64,000 nucleotides of DNA from Moduliflexus sp964602655 (lineage in GTDB: Bacteria > Moduliflexota > Moduliflexia > Moduliflexales > Moduliflexaceae), in assembly GCA_964602655.1 (NCBI GenBank), contig CAZRSF010000029.1:1-64000 (forward strand). Reading direction: 5' to 3'. The position numbers and the translations under genes are program-made. Shown piece by piece: positions 16,137-25,637 of this stretch. The notes beneath the pieces are model-generated. The model ran no database searches and had not been told where the DNA came from. It saw only the letters and a list, made by a program, of their open reading frames with translations. Each line of letters begins with the position of its first letter. The stretch's first letter is position 1.

Positions 16137-17366
16137 TTACTCCGCGCGGCGCAAGGCCGGAAATACGAACCATGTCAGCATTGCGACAAGCAGGCAGACG
16201 CCCGCGTTCAGCGCGATGGTCAGCGGAACGCCGATATGTTCGGCGAGAAAGCCTGAAATCAGCCCGCCGACAGGCATCAGGCCGAACAGCAGGAAGGAAT
16301 AGATTCCCATGACGCGCCCGCGCAGATGATCCGGGACGCTCACTTGCACTAAGGCATTCCCCAAATTCATCAACAGCACGAACCCCACGCCCACCACCGT
16401 CAACACCAGAAAAGACGCGGGGACGGAGCGCGTCGTCGAAAAAAGGAACAGAGCGAGCGGAAAAACGAACGAACCAAGAGTAAATAGACGACCTTTATAC
16501 GAAAATCGCCCAAGCGCGGCAAGCCCTAACGCGCCGGTTACTGCGCCGATTCCGCGAGCCGATTGCAGCAGGCCGTTCGTCGTTTCGTCGCCGCCGAGCA
16601 CGTTCACCGCCCATGCCGGAAGCAGGGTCATGAATTGAATGCCGAAGAGCGTCAATGCGCTGATTTGCCCCGTCAAGGCGCGAATCATCGGATCGGCAAT
16701 CACATAGCGAATGCCTTCCAGCATATCGGACAACGCGGAGGTCTGAGCGGCGCGTTTCGCCATCGGTTTCAGGCGCATCAGCCATAGCGCGACAATGACG
16801 GCGAGATAACTGATGCCGTTGATGGCGAAACACCACGCCGGGCCGAGCCATGCGTAAATCAAGCCACCGAGCGCCGGCCCGACCGCCATCGAAGCGTTGA
16901 ACATCGCGCCGTTCAGGGCAATCGCATTCGTCAAGTCCTCGCGCTCGACCATTTCCAGTGTAAACGATTGACGCGCCGGCGCGTCGAACGCATTGGCAAT
17001 GCCGAAACCGAAGGCCAGCCCTAAAATATGCCAGGGCTGCACGATTCCTGAAAATGTCAACACCGCCAGCGCGAACGCCAATATCATCATGACGCTTTGC
17101 ATAATGAGTATGATCGTCCGGCGCGGCAGGCGGTCGGCAACAACTCCGGCGTACACCATGAACACCCATGACGGCAGACCGGTCGCAAACGCGATATAGC
17201 CCAAATAGGTAGGGGAATTCGTCAGTTGAAAAATGAGATAACCTTGCGCCGTCGTCTGCATCCACGTCCCGAACAACGAGACTAATTGTCCGCAGAACCA
17301 GAGGCGGTAATTCGGATATTGCAGCGCGGCAAACGATTGTTTCCAATGAAATTGTTTGATTGTCAT
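16137..17366 (-). CDS. MFS transporter, EntS-like exporter family
   Basis: 409 residues with about 12 predicted membrane helices. The N-terminus, LQYPNYRLWFCGQLVSLFGTW spread over residues 15-35, and the GVVADRLPRR loop between helices 2 and 3 are typical of the MFS_3 (transmembrane secretion effector) group containing the enterobactin exporter EntS. A second conserved loop, VPDHLRGRVMGIYSF, lies in the C-terminal half. It is probably a proton-driven efflux pump; the substrate cannot be read. The ribosome site is weak. Flanked by ATCTGTG repeats on both sides. Confidence 0.88.
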   Translation of the reverse strand: MTIKQFHWKQSFAALQYPNYRLWFCGQLVSLFGTWMQTTAQGYLIFQLTNSPTYLGYIAFATGLPSWVFMVYAGVVADRLPRRTIILIMQSVMMILAFALAVLTFSGIVQPWHILGLAFGFGIANAFDAPARQSFTLEMVEREDLTNAIALNGAMFNASMAVGPALGGLIYAWLGPAWCFAINGISYLAVIVALWLMRLKPMAKRAAQTSALSDMLEGIRYVIADPMIRALTGQISALTLFGIQFMTLLPAWAVNVLGGDETTNGLLQSARGIGAVTGALGLAALGRFSYKGRLFTLGSFVFPLALFLFSTTRSVPASFLVLTVVGVGFVLLMNLGNALVQVSVPDHLRGRVMGIYSFLLFGLMPVGGLISGFLAEHIGVPLTIALNAGVCLLVAMLTWFVFPALRRAE

Positions 17367-17377
17367 CGGAGCATTTT

Positions 17378-17451
17378 AACCACAGATTACACAGATTTTC
17401 ACAGATTTTTATTAAAATATAAATCTGTGAAAATCTGTATAATCTGTGGTT
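17378..17451. repeat. 31-bp inverted repeat of the ATCTGTG family
   Basis: Arms 17378-17408 and 17421-17451 are reverse complements at 30 of 31 positions (core CACAGATTACACAGATTTTC), separated by 12 AT bases. It lies between ubiB and the MFS gene, both on the minus strand. The element is a tandem of ATCTGTG units facing each other. Confidence 0.8.
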
Positions 17452-17458
17452 GGCAATT

Positions 17459-19129
17459 TTAAAATTTGCCGGAACGAAGAATCGAGAGCAGCAGCAAGAA
17501 GCCGAGCACGGCGGCGGAGACGAAGCCGATCACGCCGAGCACCGGAATATCCATGAACATCGGGCCGCGATTGAAATGAATGACGATGGACGACCCGACG
17601 ATCAAGGCGGCGATAATCAGGCTGGCAGAGACGCGATTGCTGGCGGCGTCCACCACCATAATCAGGCGTTCGAGATGGACATGTTCGAATTCGATCCGCA
17701 ACTTGCCCTGACGCACTTCTTCCAGAATCTGATGCACTTGCGTCGGCACATCGCGCATGGCAAACGACAGGTTGCGGAAACCGATCATCGAATGCGACAT
17801 GAGGCGTTGCGGATTCCAGCGCTCTTTGATGATTTTCGTCACCATCGGCTTCGCCTCTTCAATCGCGTTGAGTTCGGGATAAAGCTCCTTGCCGATGCTT
17901 TCGATGGTCAGCAGCGCCTTGATCATGAGCGTGTAATCTGAGGGAATGCGGATGTCGTAGCGCAGCGCCACATCAAGAATGTCGCGTGTCAATTGACCGA
18001 GATAAATCTGCTGAAGCGGCATACCATAATAGCGTTCGATAATATCGCCGACATCTTTCCGAAACGTCCGCATATCCACCTCGACATCCTGATGGCCGAG
18101 ATGCGCAAGAATATGGGCGATTTGCGGCACGTCGCGATTGATCACCGCCACCAGCAGATCCGCCAACTCATCTTTCATTTCCTCGTCAACGCGCCCCATC
18201 ATGCCGAAATCGAGAAACGCGATGCGGTTATCCGGGAGGATGAAGAGATTGCCAGGATGCGGATCGCCATGAAAAAAGCCGTCAATGAAAATCTGTTTCA
18301 GCACCGAACGAAAGCCGTGCCGGGCGATCTGCTCCAATTCCCGACGTGTGCGGATCAGTTCGCTGATTTTCGTACCCTCAATATATTCGATAACTAATAC
18401 ATTACGGGTGCTATATTCCTGATACACGTTCGGCGCGTAAATGTGTTTATCGTGACGGAAATTATGGCGAAAACGGAGAATATTCTGGGCTTCGATAGCG
18501 TAATCCAACTCGCGATGAATCGCTTTGTCGAATTCCTCGACAATCCCAACCGGGCTGTACACGCGCACTTCCGGGACATTATTTTCCAGCAGTCGCGCCA
18601 ACAGATAGAGGATATCGAGATCGCTTTCGATTTTGGAGCGGATTGACGGACGCTGCACTTTTACCACGACTCGCTCTCCGGTTTCTTTCAGCGTGGCTTT
18701 ATGTACCTGGCCGATTGAGGCCGAGGCGATGGGTTTGGCGTCGAAATGCAAAAAAATTTCGTCCGGGTTTTTGCCGAGCGCCATCGTAATTTGCTGGGAA
18801 ATTTCGCGGAAGCTGACCGATGGAACGCGATCCTGTAATTTTTTGAATTCTTTGATGAAATTTTCTGGCAGAAGATCGGGGCGTGTGCTGAGCACCTGGC
18901 CAAGCTTCGCAAAGGTCGGGCCGAGGTCTTCCAGCACCATACGGGCGCGTTCAGCGGTTGTCAGATGCGGCGGCAATTCTTTTTGCGGCGGAGTATTCGC
19001 AAATTTTTTGACTAATATCCGATATTCCAGACCGAGCTTTTCGATGATCTGACCGAACCCGTGTCGAATAAGAACTGCCGTAATCTCTCGAACCCGCTGA
19101 ACATTTCTGACCGTATGGAGTATTGACAT
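17459..19129 (-). CDS. ubiB: UbiB/ABC1-family atypical protein kinase-like ATPase
   Basis: 556 residues, the usual size. Hallmarks: the KxGQ motif in FAKLGQVLSTRPDLLP (near 94), the Ala-rich loop ASASIGQVHKA (near 136), catalytic Lys in VVVKVQRP, DGFFHGDPHPGNLF (near 288) and the metal-binding FLDFGMMG (near 310). Two transmembrane helices close the protein (about 505-550). The family supports isoprenoid quinone synthesis or membrane lipid export. No quinone genes are nearby, so the symbol is by family only. Confidence 0.93.
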   Translation of the reverse strand: MSILHTVRNVQRVREITAVLIRHGFGQIIEKLGLEYRILVKKFANTPPQKELPPHLTTAERARMVLEDLGPTFAKLGQVLSTRPDLLPENFIKEFKKLQDRVPSVSFREISQQITMALGKNPDEIFLHFDAKPIASASIGQVHKATLKETGERVVVKVQRPSIRSKIESDLDILYLLARLLENNVPEVRVYSPVGIVEEFDKAIHRELDYAIEAQNILRFRHNFRHDKHIYAPNVYQEYSTRNVLVIEYIEGTKISELIRTRRELEQIARHGFRSVLKQIFIDGFFHGDPHPGNLFILPDNRIAFLDFGMMGRVDEEMKDELADLLVAVINRDVPQIAHILAHLGHQDVEVDMRTFRKDVGDIIERYYGMPLQQIYLGQLTRDILDVALRYDIRIPSDYTLMIKALLTIESIGKELYPELNAIEEAKPMVTKIIKERWNPQRLMSHSMIGFRNLSFAMRDVPTQVHQILEEVRQGKLRIEFEHVHLERLIMVVDAASNRVSASLIIAALIVGSSIVIHFNRGPMFMDIPVLGVIGFVSAAVLGFLLLLSILRSGKF

Positions 19130-19138
19130 GCAATCTGT

Positions 19139-20896
19139 TTATCGAACAACAACTCGTCGAAATTCCGCTGTCGAAATTTTCCCGTCGCGAACCAACGCAA
19201 TCGCTTGCTGTTTCAGGTCATCTCCGAGAAATTCCTCGCAAACGCGGCGAAGATACTTTCCGAACTGTCCCTGTTGTTCGAGGAGCGTCTGCTTGAAGGC
19301 TTTGTCAATTTTCAACAACTCGAACAGGAGCATTTGGCCGGCCACACCGGTATTCATGCACTCCTGGCAGCCTTCGCCGAACGACGCCGATCCGAACAGT
19401 CGCGCATCTTCATCGGAGAGCGTTTGCTCTTTCCGGCACGCCGGACATATCGTCTGGACAGAGGATTCCACAAGAATGCCATTCAGCAAATCCAATGCGA
19501 ACGGCAGCACATCACAGACGTCTTGCTGGCATTCGGCGGCGATAGTCGTCACGAAACCGATCAGCGCATCTGCGGCGTCTGTGGCGGTGATCGAGGCGAT
19601 GACCGACGCGCTCGACGCAAATTCATACGCAAGCCGCGCCATCACGGGCGCATCAATCGTTTCAATCGCGAATACTTGCGGTCCGGCAAACGCAATCGTC
19701 GAACACCATTCCCGATATGACATTGCCGCATGACGCGACAGTTGCGGAACGTTCGGCAGAAGCGGCGCGACAGGCGACGCAATCGCCAGCATTTGCGTCT
19801 CAGTCGGAAAGCATTTTCGCGCGAGCGATGAAATAACTGCCGATGTTCGCTGCTGCTGCGGCGCGGCAATCAAGAGCAGGCCAAACGGTCTGGCAAGCGC
19901 TCGCTGCAACCCTTTGATGGTCGCATCGTCCAGCCCTGCGACCTCGCTCTCTTTCGTCTTCGACAGAGGAGAGAACTGCGCGACCACGCTTTCGCCGAAC
20001 GGGGTGGGATAGAAGGCCAATGCCAGATTTATCGCCTGCTCGCGCAATCGCGCGGTACATATTCCTTCTGAAAATGGTTGCTCTTTCTTCAGCAATGTGA
20101 CCGGGCGAGCGGCCTTCCGCAATCGTTGTGCGATCCCCTGCCCCAATGCGCCAGGAATTTCGGTCTGATTTACGGTGACGCCGTTCCAGGTCATGCGCAC
20201 CTGATATTGCTGGCGCGAGGGGTGAAAATGAAGCGCGGACGCCCCTTTATCCACAGCAGTGTTCAGCATTTCGATCAAAAATTTGGTCGCCGGATGTTCG
20301 CGATCCAGGGCGGCAAACGCATCCGTATCATCTTCGCCGAACATCGCGCTGCCAATCGCTTCGGAAAAGGCGGCATTCAGGGCAGACGAGCCGGTCTCAA
20401 TCGCCATAATCCGTGACGTTCGCGCTTTTGCTTTCGGCTGTGCGGCTGACGACATGGATTGCGCGTTGTAATGCGTGGCAATCGCCTCGCGGATAGCCCG
20501 GACAGACGCAATTTCCGCTCGAATCGTACACCCGGTAGCAAACGTAATCTCATCCAATGCCGCAAGCGAGGAAGGATACGCGACCGCTAACGTCAATCTT
20601 CCCTGACGTTTCCCCTGTTCATACGCCACCGGAAAGACCGTGTATTTGACCGCAACATCTTCCGTAATCCGTTGAAACATCTCGTCTTTCGGCGTAAACG
20701 CTTCCCATTTGACGACGGGTAAGCGAAATTTTCGGCTCAGGGCATTCAGGAAATCGGCTTCGCGAAGAATCCCGGTTCGTTCGAGCACGACATCCACGCT
20801 GTCGTCGGATTGTTCGCAGGCGGCCTCGACCTGGCGATATTGCTCGATGGTAATGACCTTTTCGTCAAGTAACAATTTCAACAAGACATCTTCCAT
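19139..20896 (-). CDS. GspE/PilB-like protein with degenerate ATPase motifs (A)
   Basis: 585 residues from MEDVLLKLLLDEKVIT; in-frame codons back to 20956 are less likely. Residues 1-145 are a good GspE N-terminal domain. The rest follows the secretion ATPase layout, but the P-loop is LIAAPQQQRTSAV (342-354) without the Gly-Lys-Ser/Thr core. The Walker B region reads PQVFAIETID where active enzymes have a GEIRD sequence, and the His box is TATDAADA. The zinc pairs CPAC and CQEC remain. It is likely an inactive relative that binds or scaffolds. It lies 73 bp downstream of a second such gene. Confidence 0.78.
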   Translation of the reverse strand: MEDVLLKLLLDEKVITIEQYRQVEAACEQSDDSVDVVLERTGILREADFLNALSRKFRLPVVKWEAFTPKDEMFQRITEDVAVKYTVFPVAYEQGKRQGRLTLAVAYPSSLAALDEITFATGCTIRAEIASVRAIREAIATHYNAQSMSSAAQPKAKARTSRIMAIETGSSALNAAFSEAIGSAMFGEDDTDAFAALDREHPATKFLIEMLNTAVDKGASALHFHPSRQQYQVRMTWNGVTVNQTEIPGALGQGIAQRLRKAARPVTLLKKEQPFSEGICTARLREQAINLALAFYPTPFGESVVAQFSPLSKTKESEVAGLDDATIKGLQRALARPFGLLLIAAPQQQRTSAVISSLARKCFPTETQMLAIASPVAPLLPNVPQLSRHAAMSYREWCSTIAFAGPQVFAIETIDAPVMARLAYEFASSASVIASITATDAADALIGFVTTIAAECQQDVCDVLPFALDLLNGILVESSVQTICPACRKEQTLSDEDARLFGSASFGEGCQECMNTGVAGQMLLFELLKIDKAFKQTLLEQQGQFGKYLRRVCEEFLGDDLKQQAIALVRDGKISTAEFRRVVVR

Positions 20897-20969
20897 GATG
20901 AAGCAGCGCAAACAACGATTGATGAGAGGCTTGCAGGCGCAAGCAGCAGACGCCAATCGTCTGCGCTAT

Positions 20970-22634
20970 TCAAATCATCGTTGCTCTGAGGACTTCCTGA
21001 ATAGTGGTCACGCCTTGCTTGACTTTTTGCATCCCGTCATCCCGCAGCAAAGGGATGCCTTCTTCAGCGAGCATGGCTCTGATCTCTTTGGCAGACGCCG
21101 TTCCCGTAATCGCGGAGACGAGCGCGTCGCCGAACGGAAAGGCTTCGAACAGAAACGTCGCACCGTTATATCCGGTTTGCCCGCATCGGTCGCAGCCCTT
21201 TCCGGCATAACAGGTTTCATTCGGCTGTAGTCCTAATTTTTCGCGATGCGCGTCAGATAATTCGACTTGTTCCTTGCAGGCGTCGCAAATCTTTTTGACG
21301 AGGCGCTGCGACGTGACACATCGTATGCGGTTCGCCACAAATTCAGGCGCATTAAACGCTCGGAGTTTCACAATAGCGCTCGCCGTATCCGCCGCGCCGA
21401 TAGATGTGACGACTAATGCGCTGGCGGCCAATCGCAACGCGGCGACGGCCATGTCGCGATCAAGGACCTGATCAACCATGACGACGGGCGGTTTCTGCGC
21501 CTGAAGATCGCGCAGATATTCATCGTACCCGTCCCCGGATTCCAGACTCGCTTCTCCCTGTATCACACCGTCTATTGAAGCATAGACGGGCGCTTCGACC
21601 GACATTGCGTAGCCGTGCGATTCCCTGACAGCGGAGAGCAAAGCGTAACGGGCTGCCGCAAGACCGCTCTGCGTTGTCCCGGACACCACAATCATACCGG
21701 TTCTGGCGCGTAAGGCACTTTGCAGGTCGCGTAACGTTCGGGGCAACAGGTCAAAATCAGCGACAGATGGCAGGTTTTGTTGATCCTGAAATTTGACGAT
21801 CATTTCTTCGCCGAACACGCCCGCATACCAGAGATACGATAGATCGCGTTCTTTCTGGCTGCCGAATATCAGGACGGTATGTCCTTTGGCGCAGGCGGGG
21901 GCTGTTTCAGTGGTTTCAATGCCCAAAATGCGTTTGAGACGGTTCTGGAGGTCATGAAGCGTTTTCAAGGGAATTTGCGCGACTTCCCGCGTTTTTCCCT
22001 GCGCCGTCATCAGTAAGACGCCGCGATCCCGTCCATGTTTGATGTCAAGTTGGCTGGCGTTTTCATCGCAAGCGAGTAATAAAAGCTGTCCAATAGTTTT
22101 GACGACCGGCTGGTCAGTATTAAGCAACGCTTGCCCATCTACGATCGCATACGATTCATGGTCCCTTTGCGGAGTGGACTTGAGTGACGCGACTAATTCC
22201 CGTTCAGTAAAAGCGGCATACACGCGTTCTATTTTCTCGCGCAATTCATCCTCTGGCGCGTATTGTACGATCAGTGTACGCTCTACGCGAATCTTGACGG
22301 CGTCAACCGTGGACATATCCAATGGGTCTGACATCACAATCGTTAAACGGCGATTTTTGGGATCGTATTTGATTGGAAGGGCAAGATATTTTTCCGCCTG
22401 TTCTCGCGGCAAAAATTTGAGAACATCATGGGGAATGTCCAAATTCTGCACATTGACATACGGTACTCGCAGCAGTTGAGAGATTTTACTGGCAAACATT
22501 TGTTCATCCAACTCTCCAAGCGCAAGAAGATGTTCCCGGAGAAATCCTCCTTGCTCTTGCTGCTGCTGCCGCGCTTTTTCCAACGTTTCCAGGCTGACAC
22601 CGATTTTCTGAAGAATTTCCTCGAATGTTGCCAT
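20970..22634 (-). CDS. GspE/PilB-like protein with degenerate ATPase motifs (B)
   Basis: 554 residues, start after GGAGAGGAG. An N-terminal GspE domain (1-145, with LAIVMSDPLD-like strand RLTIVMSDPLDMSTVDAV) is followed by the ATPase fold. P-loop position: SGTTQSGLA at 318-326, lacking the Lys-Ser/Thr pair. Walker B position: VVMVDQVLDRD instead of GEIRDxE. His box: TSIGAADTASAI. The four-Cys zinc module (CDAC ... CDRC) and the C-terminal domain of PilB proteins are kept. So the fold is preserved but ATP hydrolysis looks lost. Pair with the adjacent gene; no GspF, PilC or pilin genes are in the window. Confidence 0.8.
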   Translation of the reverse strand: MATFEEILQKIGVSLETLEKARQQQQEQGGFLREHLLALGELDEQMFASKISQLLRVPYVNVQNLDIPHDVLKFLPREQAEKYLALPIKYDPKNRRLTIVMSDPLDMSTVDAVKIRVERTLIVQYAPEDELREKIERVYAAFTERELVASLKSTPQRDHESYAIVDGQALLNTDQPVVKTIGQLLLLACDENASQLDIKHGRDRGVLLMTAQGKTREVAQIPLKTLHDLQNRLKRILGIETTETAPACAKGHTVLIFGSQKERDLSYLWYAGVFGEEMIVKFQDQQNLPSVADFDLLPRTLRDLQSALRARTGMIVVSGTTQSGLAAARYALLSAVRESHGYAMSVEAPVYASIDGVIQGEASLESGDGYDEYLRDLQAQKPPVVMVDQVLDRDMAVAALRLAASALVVTSIGAADTASAIVKLRAFNAPEFVANRIRCVTSQRLVKKICDACKEQVELSDAHREKLGLQPNETCYAGKGCDRCGQTGYNGATFLFEAFPFGDALVSAITGTASAKEIRAMLAEEGIPLLRDDGMQKVKQGVTTIQEVLRATMI

Positions 22635-22728
22635 ACTCTCCTCTCCGCAGGTTGAAAGGCTGGTTAAGCATGATGCGGCGCGTTCGAAGGCTGCTTCGCG
22701 CCGCCGGATACGATGGCTTCATTTAGCC

Positions 22729-22761
22729 AACCCTGCCAGAGTTCGAAACCCTGGCAGGGTT
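22729..22761. repeat. Extragenic palindrome, CCCTGNCAGGG family, copy 1
   Basis: AACCCTGCCAG/CTGGCAGGGTT, 11-bp perfect arms around AGTTCGAAACC. Located between the mltD-like gene and the GspE-like pair; likely a transcription boundary. Other copies: 37386, 53953, 57205. Confidence 0.75.
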
Positions 22762-22771
22762 TATAAAAATT

Positions 22772-24685
22772 TTAACCTTTCGGGATAATCAACTTCTGTC
22801 CCGGACGAATTTGACGCGGATTTTTAATGGCATTAGCCTGCGCAATCGCTTTGGCTGAAGTCTTATAAAGTTTGGCAATTGTGTTCAACGTCTGTCCTTT
22901 TTTTACTAAATGTTCCGTTTTGGTTTTGCTTTCGGATGGCTGCGTCGAAATCTTTTTCGCCTGGGCTGTTCGTGTCACCGATGTCGGAATTTTCAACGTT
23001 TGCCCTACCTTGATCGTCTGTGATTTTTTCAGGTTATTGGCTTGCATAATGGCATTGGCAGAAAGATTATAGCGTTTCGCAATGCCGATCAGGGTCTCGC
23101 CTTTTTTAATCGTATGCTTGTGAAAATAAGCCTGAGATTGTACACCGCTTTTTTCTTTTTGAGTTGCTGCTTTTGCCGAGGCAACTGTCGTCTCGCCTTT
23201 CGAAACCGGAGCATAACCGCCAGGAATTTTTAGTTTCTGGCCGATTCTGACTTTCTTCGCATCCTTGATATTATTGGCGGCCATCAACGCTTTGAGCGAT
23301 ACGCCATATCGTTTGGCGATTGTAGAAAGCGCCTGCCCTTTCTTCACAACATGCACGGATTTGACCGGCAGATATTGGAGCTTCAACGATTGCGGAATCG
23401 CCGCATATCGAGCTTCGAATGCTGTTTTATGTTCTTCTGGCACGTTCAGGATATACCCTTTCGGGAGCAAGCCTTGCGCATTGAACACTGACGCATGCAA
23501 CGCCGGATTCAATGCGCGAATCTGCGCCTTTGTCAACGGCGTATATTTTTCCAATGTTTTCGCAGAAATGTAATCCGGGAGTTTGATCTGACCTAATGCT
23601 AAGGGCGATTCGAGTTCGATCTCGCCGAAATATTCGGGATAACGCTGACAAATATCCACAGCGGCTAAAAACTCGACATAGAAATTCCGCGACGCAAACC
23701 CGAAGGCTTTGCCTTTATACTCCTCGATAATCGTGCCAATATCGTCGCTATTTACTGCTCGCGCAGCATTTTTCATCCCCTGTAAACCGTGGTTATACGC
23801 TGTAATCGCTAACGGCCACGATTGAATAACCTTATAATTATGGCCAAGCAGTTGCGCGGCGGCGCGTGTCGAGCGCAACGGATCTTTGCGTTCATCAACC
23901 GTCGGATTGATGGTCAAATGATATTCTTTGCCGGTCATCCGCATAAATTGCCACATTCCCGCTGCGCCAACGAAAGACTGCGCTTCAGTATTGAATGCGG
24001 ATTCGATTAACGGTAAGTACACAAGATTTTCAGGCAGTCCGGCATCTGTAAAAATCTGTTTCATCGCCGGGAGATACTGCCCCGCCCGGATAATCCCGCT
24101 TTTGAACCGATCTGCCTGACCGACCTGAATCCGAATCCGGTCTTTGGCGTCGGTTTTCTTGAAATGTTTCGATTCGGGAATATCCTTGTACAACTCATAA
24201 ATCTGCTGCTCGGTCTCAGTCATTTTCTTCGCATCGCCCCAATGCTCTGCCAGCGAAGTCAATACCTTGACATATTTTTCCTGTGCCGCTTTGGCCGCTT
24301 TCCACCCCTCTTTTTCGCTACCATATACGCGGTCATTAATATTCACCACTTCATACACGACATCCACATACCAGTCATCATGAATGATGGCCTGTTTGCT
24401 GGTATATTGCGTAAAAACCTTCCGCCAGAAATTCACCTGGGGCGCAAGTTTTTCAGAGTATGGAAACGGATCATAAAGCGAAGTCTCTGCCTCCTGTTCT
24501 ACGGGCATAACCGTGATCTCTGGCTCTGGAAGCACAGGCGGAGCCACCCGATGAATCGGCGTGGCAAATGCAAAGATAAGACCAATCAGCCCCACCAACA
24601 TTACCAGTCGTTGATGAGAATACTTTAACACATGTTCAAACAACCACTTCTTCTGTCGTAGTGTCATCAATCGTTTCGAAGCCAT
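22772..24685 (-). CDS. mltD: Membrane-bound lytic transglycosylase D-like, three LysM domains
   Basis: 637 residues. A basic start and one membrane segment (29-46) anchor it. The SLT domain (about 205-360) has the catalytic Glu at E228 in LIESAFN, then GAAGMWQFM and AYNHG. Three LysM peptidoglycan-binding repeats follow at about 448-492, 525-572 and 591-635 (each with a KKGQ/ETL..IAKRY pattern and an IGQKLKIP-type end). It cleaves glycan strands to leave anhydromuramyl ends during wall remodelling. A 100-residue insert of unknown role (80-185) lies between anchor and catalytic domain. Transcribed divergently from ruvX. Confidence 0.92.
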   Translation of the reverse strand: MASKRLMTLRQKKWLFEHVLKYSHQRLVMLVGLIGLIFAFATPIHRVAPPVLPEPEITVMPVEQEAETSLYDPFPYSEKLAPQVNFWRKVFTQYTSKQAIIHDDWYVDVVYEVVNINDRVYGSEKEGWKAAKAAQEKYVKVLTSLAEHWGDAKKMTETEQQIYELYKDIPESKHFKKTDAKDRIRIQVGQADRFKSGIIRAGQYLPAMKQIFTDAGLPENLVYLPLIESAFNTEAQSFVGAAGMWQFMRMTGKEYHLTINPTVDERKDPLRSTRAAAQLLGHNYKVIQSWPLAITAYNHGLQGMKNAARAVNSDDIGTIIEEYKGKAFGFASRNFYVEFLAAVDICQRYPEYFGEIELESPLALGQIKLPDYISAKTLEKYTPLTKAQIRALNPALHASVFNAQGLLPKGYILNVPEEHKTAFEARYAAIPQSLKLQYLPVKSVHVVKKGQALSTIAKRYGVSLKALMAANNIKDAKKVRIGQKLKIPGGYAPVSKGETTVASAKAATQKEKSGVQSQAYFHKHTIKKGETLIGIAKRYNLSANAIMQANNLKKSQTIKVGQTLKIPTSVTRTAQAKKISTQPSESKTKTEHLVKKGQTLNTIAKLYKTSAKAIAQANAIKNPRQIRPGQKLIIPKG

Positions 24686-25007
24686 TATTCCTCAGGATGA
24701 AACACGATGATATTGGTTTCCCCCCAGACGCCAACACATCTGAGAAATTGACACATCAAAGATTTCTCTTAGAGATATAATCGTATCCATCCCCATTTAC
24801 AATGCAAGTATTTTTTTCGAATATTCTGAAAATTGTACAGCCTTTGAAATATTAACGATTATTAATCCGACGATTCAACCCTTCCAATAACACGTCGTCT
24901 ATCAAGCAGAATTGAAAACCGATAGATCAACCATAGTTATTACATTGACGGTGGAAAGACCAAAAAGATAAAACGGAAGACCGATAATCACTGAAAGGAG
25001 CGCGAGC
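24686..25007. other. Divergent spacer mltD / ruvX
   Basis: 322 bp, AT-rich, no gene seen. A plausible ruvX promoter is TTGACG (24945-24950), 16 bp, GATAAA (24967-24972). TTGACA near 24748 and TATAAT near 24776 are 22 bp apart, too far for a standard promoter, though the TATAAT box is good. Confidence 0.5.
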
Positions 25008-25457
25008 ATGGCAAAAGTCTTAGGCTTGGATGTTGGGGATTCAACAATCGGCGTGGCTGTAAGCGATACGCTGGGATGGACGGCGCAAGGCATTATGACA
25101 ATTCGCCGCCGCAATGTGAGTTACGACCTCTCTTCGCTGCGGCAACTGATTCGAGAACATGACGTTTCAGAAGTCGTCGTTGGTCTGCCGATGATGATGA
25201 ATGGCCGCTCAGACGGGCAAACCCATAAAACTATTCGATTCGTCAACATCTTACGCGAAGCGTTTCACCTGCCGATCTATACATGGGACGAGCGCTTTTC
25301 AACGGTCGAAGCGAGCAAAACGCTGGAGGTCGGCAACGTGAAGCGCAAAAAACGCGCGGAGTTGATTGACAAAGTCGCGGCCACAATTATTTTGCAGGGC
25401 TATTTAGACAACAAAAACGAAAAGCTGGCGGTGCACGATTTCAGTGGCTCGGATTGA
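25008..25457 (+). CDS. ruvX: Putative Holliday junction resolvase / pre-16S rRNA nuclease RuvX (YqgF)
   Basis: 149 residues, usual size. RNase H-like fold: LGLDVGDSTIGVAVSD at the N-terminus gives the first catalytic Asp, VVVGLPMMMNG is the central strand and loop, and TWDERFSTVEA holds a further conserved acidic residue. The KKRAELIDKVAATIILQGYLD C-terminal helix, conserved with Asp, completes the site. Strong ribosome site GAAAGGAG. Known roles in the family are 16S rRNA 5'-end maturation and possibly junction resolution. Convergent with the creatininase-family gene. Confidence 0.93.
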   Translation: MAKVLGLDVGDSTIGVAVSDTLGWTAQGIMTIRRRNVSYDLSSLRQLIREHDVSEVVVGLPMMMNGRSDGQTHKTIRFVNILREAFHLPIYTWDERFSTVEASKTLEVGNVKRKKRAELIDKVAATIILQGYLDNKNEKLAVHDFSGSD

Positions 25458-25637
25458 ACAATTCGCCGGAGTTCAACCTGGCAGAAAGCGTGTTCGAATG
25501 GTTACGCAGCCGGATTGTTGGTATAATAAGATAAACCACAATATCTACGAACGCTATGATGTTACTAACAAAACGAGAACATGTGGCTGGCGCGAATGTC
25601 ACGAAATTTTTCTTGCGACTTCCGGTAAAACGCTATT

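Noticed and set aside
16495..17346. A 283-codon frame in another register of the MFS gene
   Set aside because: Same strand, shifted frame; Arg/Ala-rich with no hydrophobic pattern; the MFS frame is plainly the real one.
17378..17451. CRISPR-like repeat
   Set aside because: It is a single inverted repeat with no regular spacers and no cas genes.
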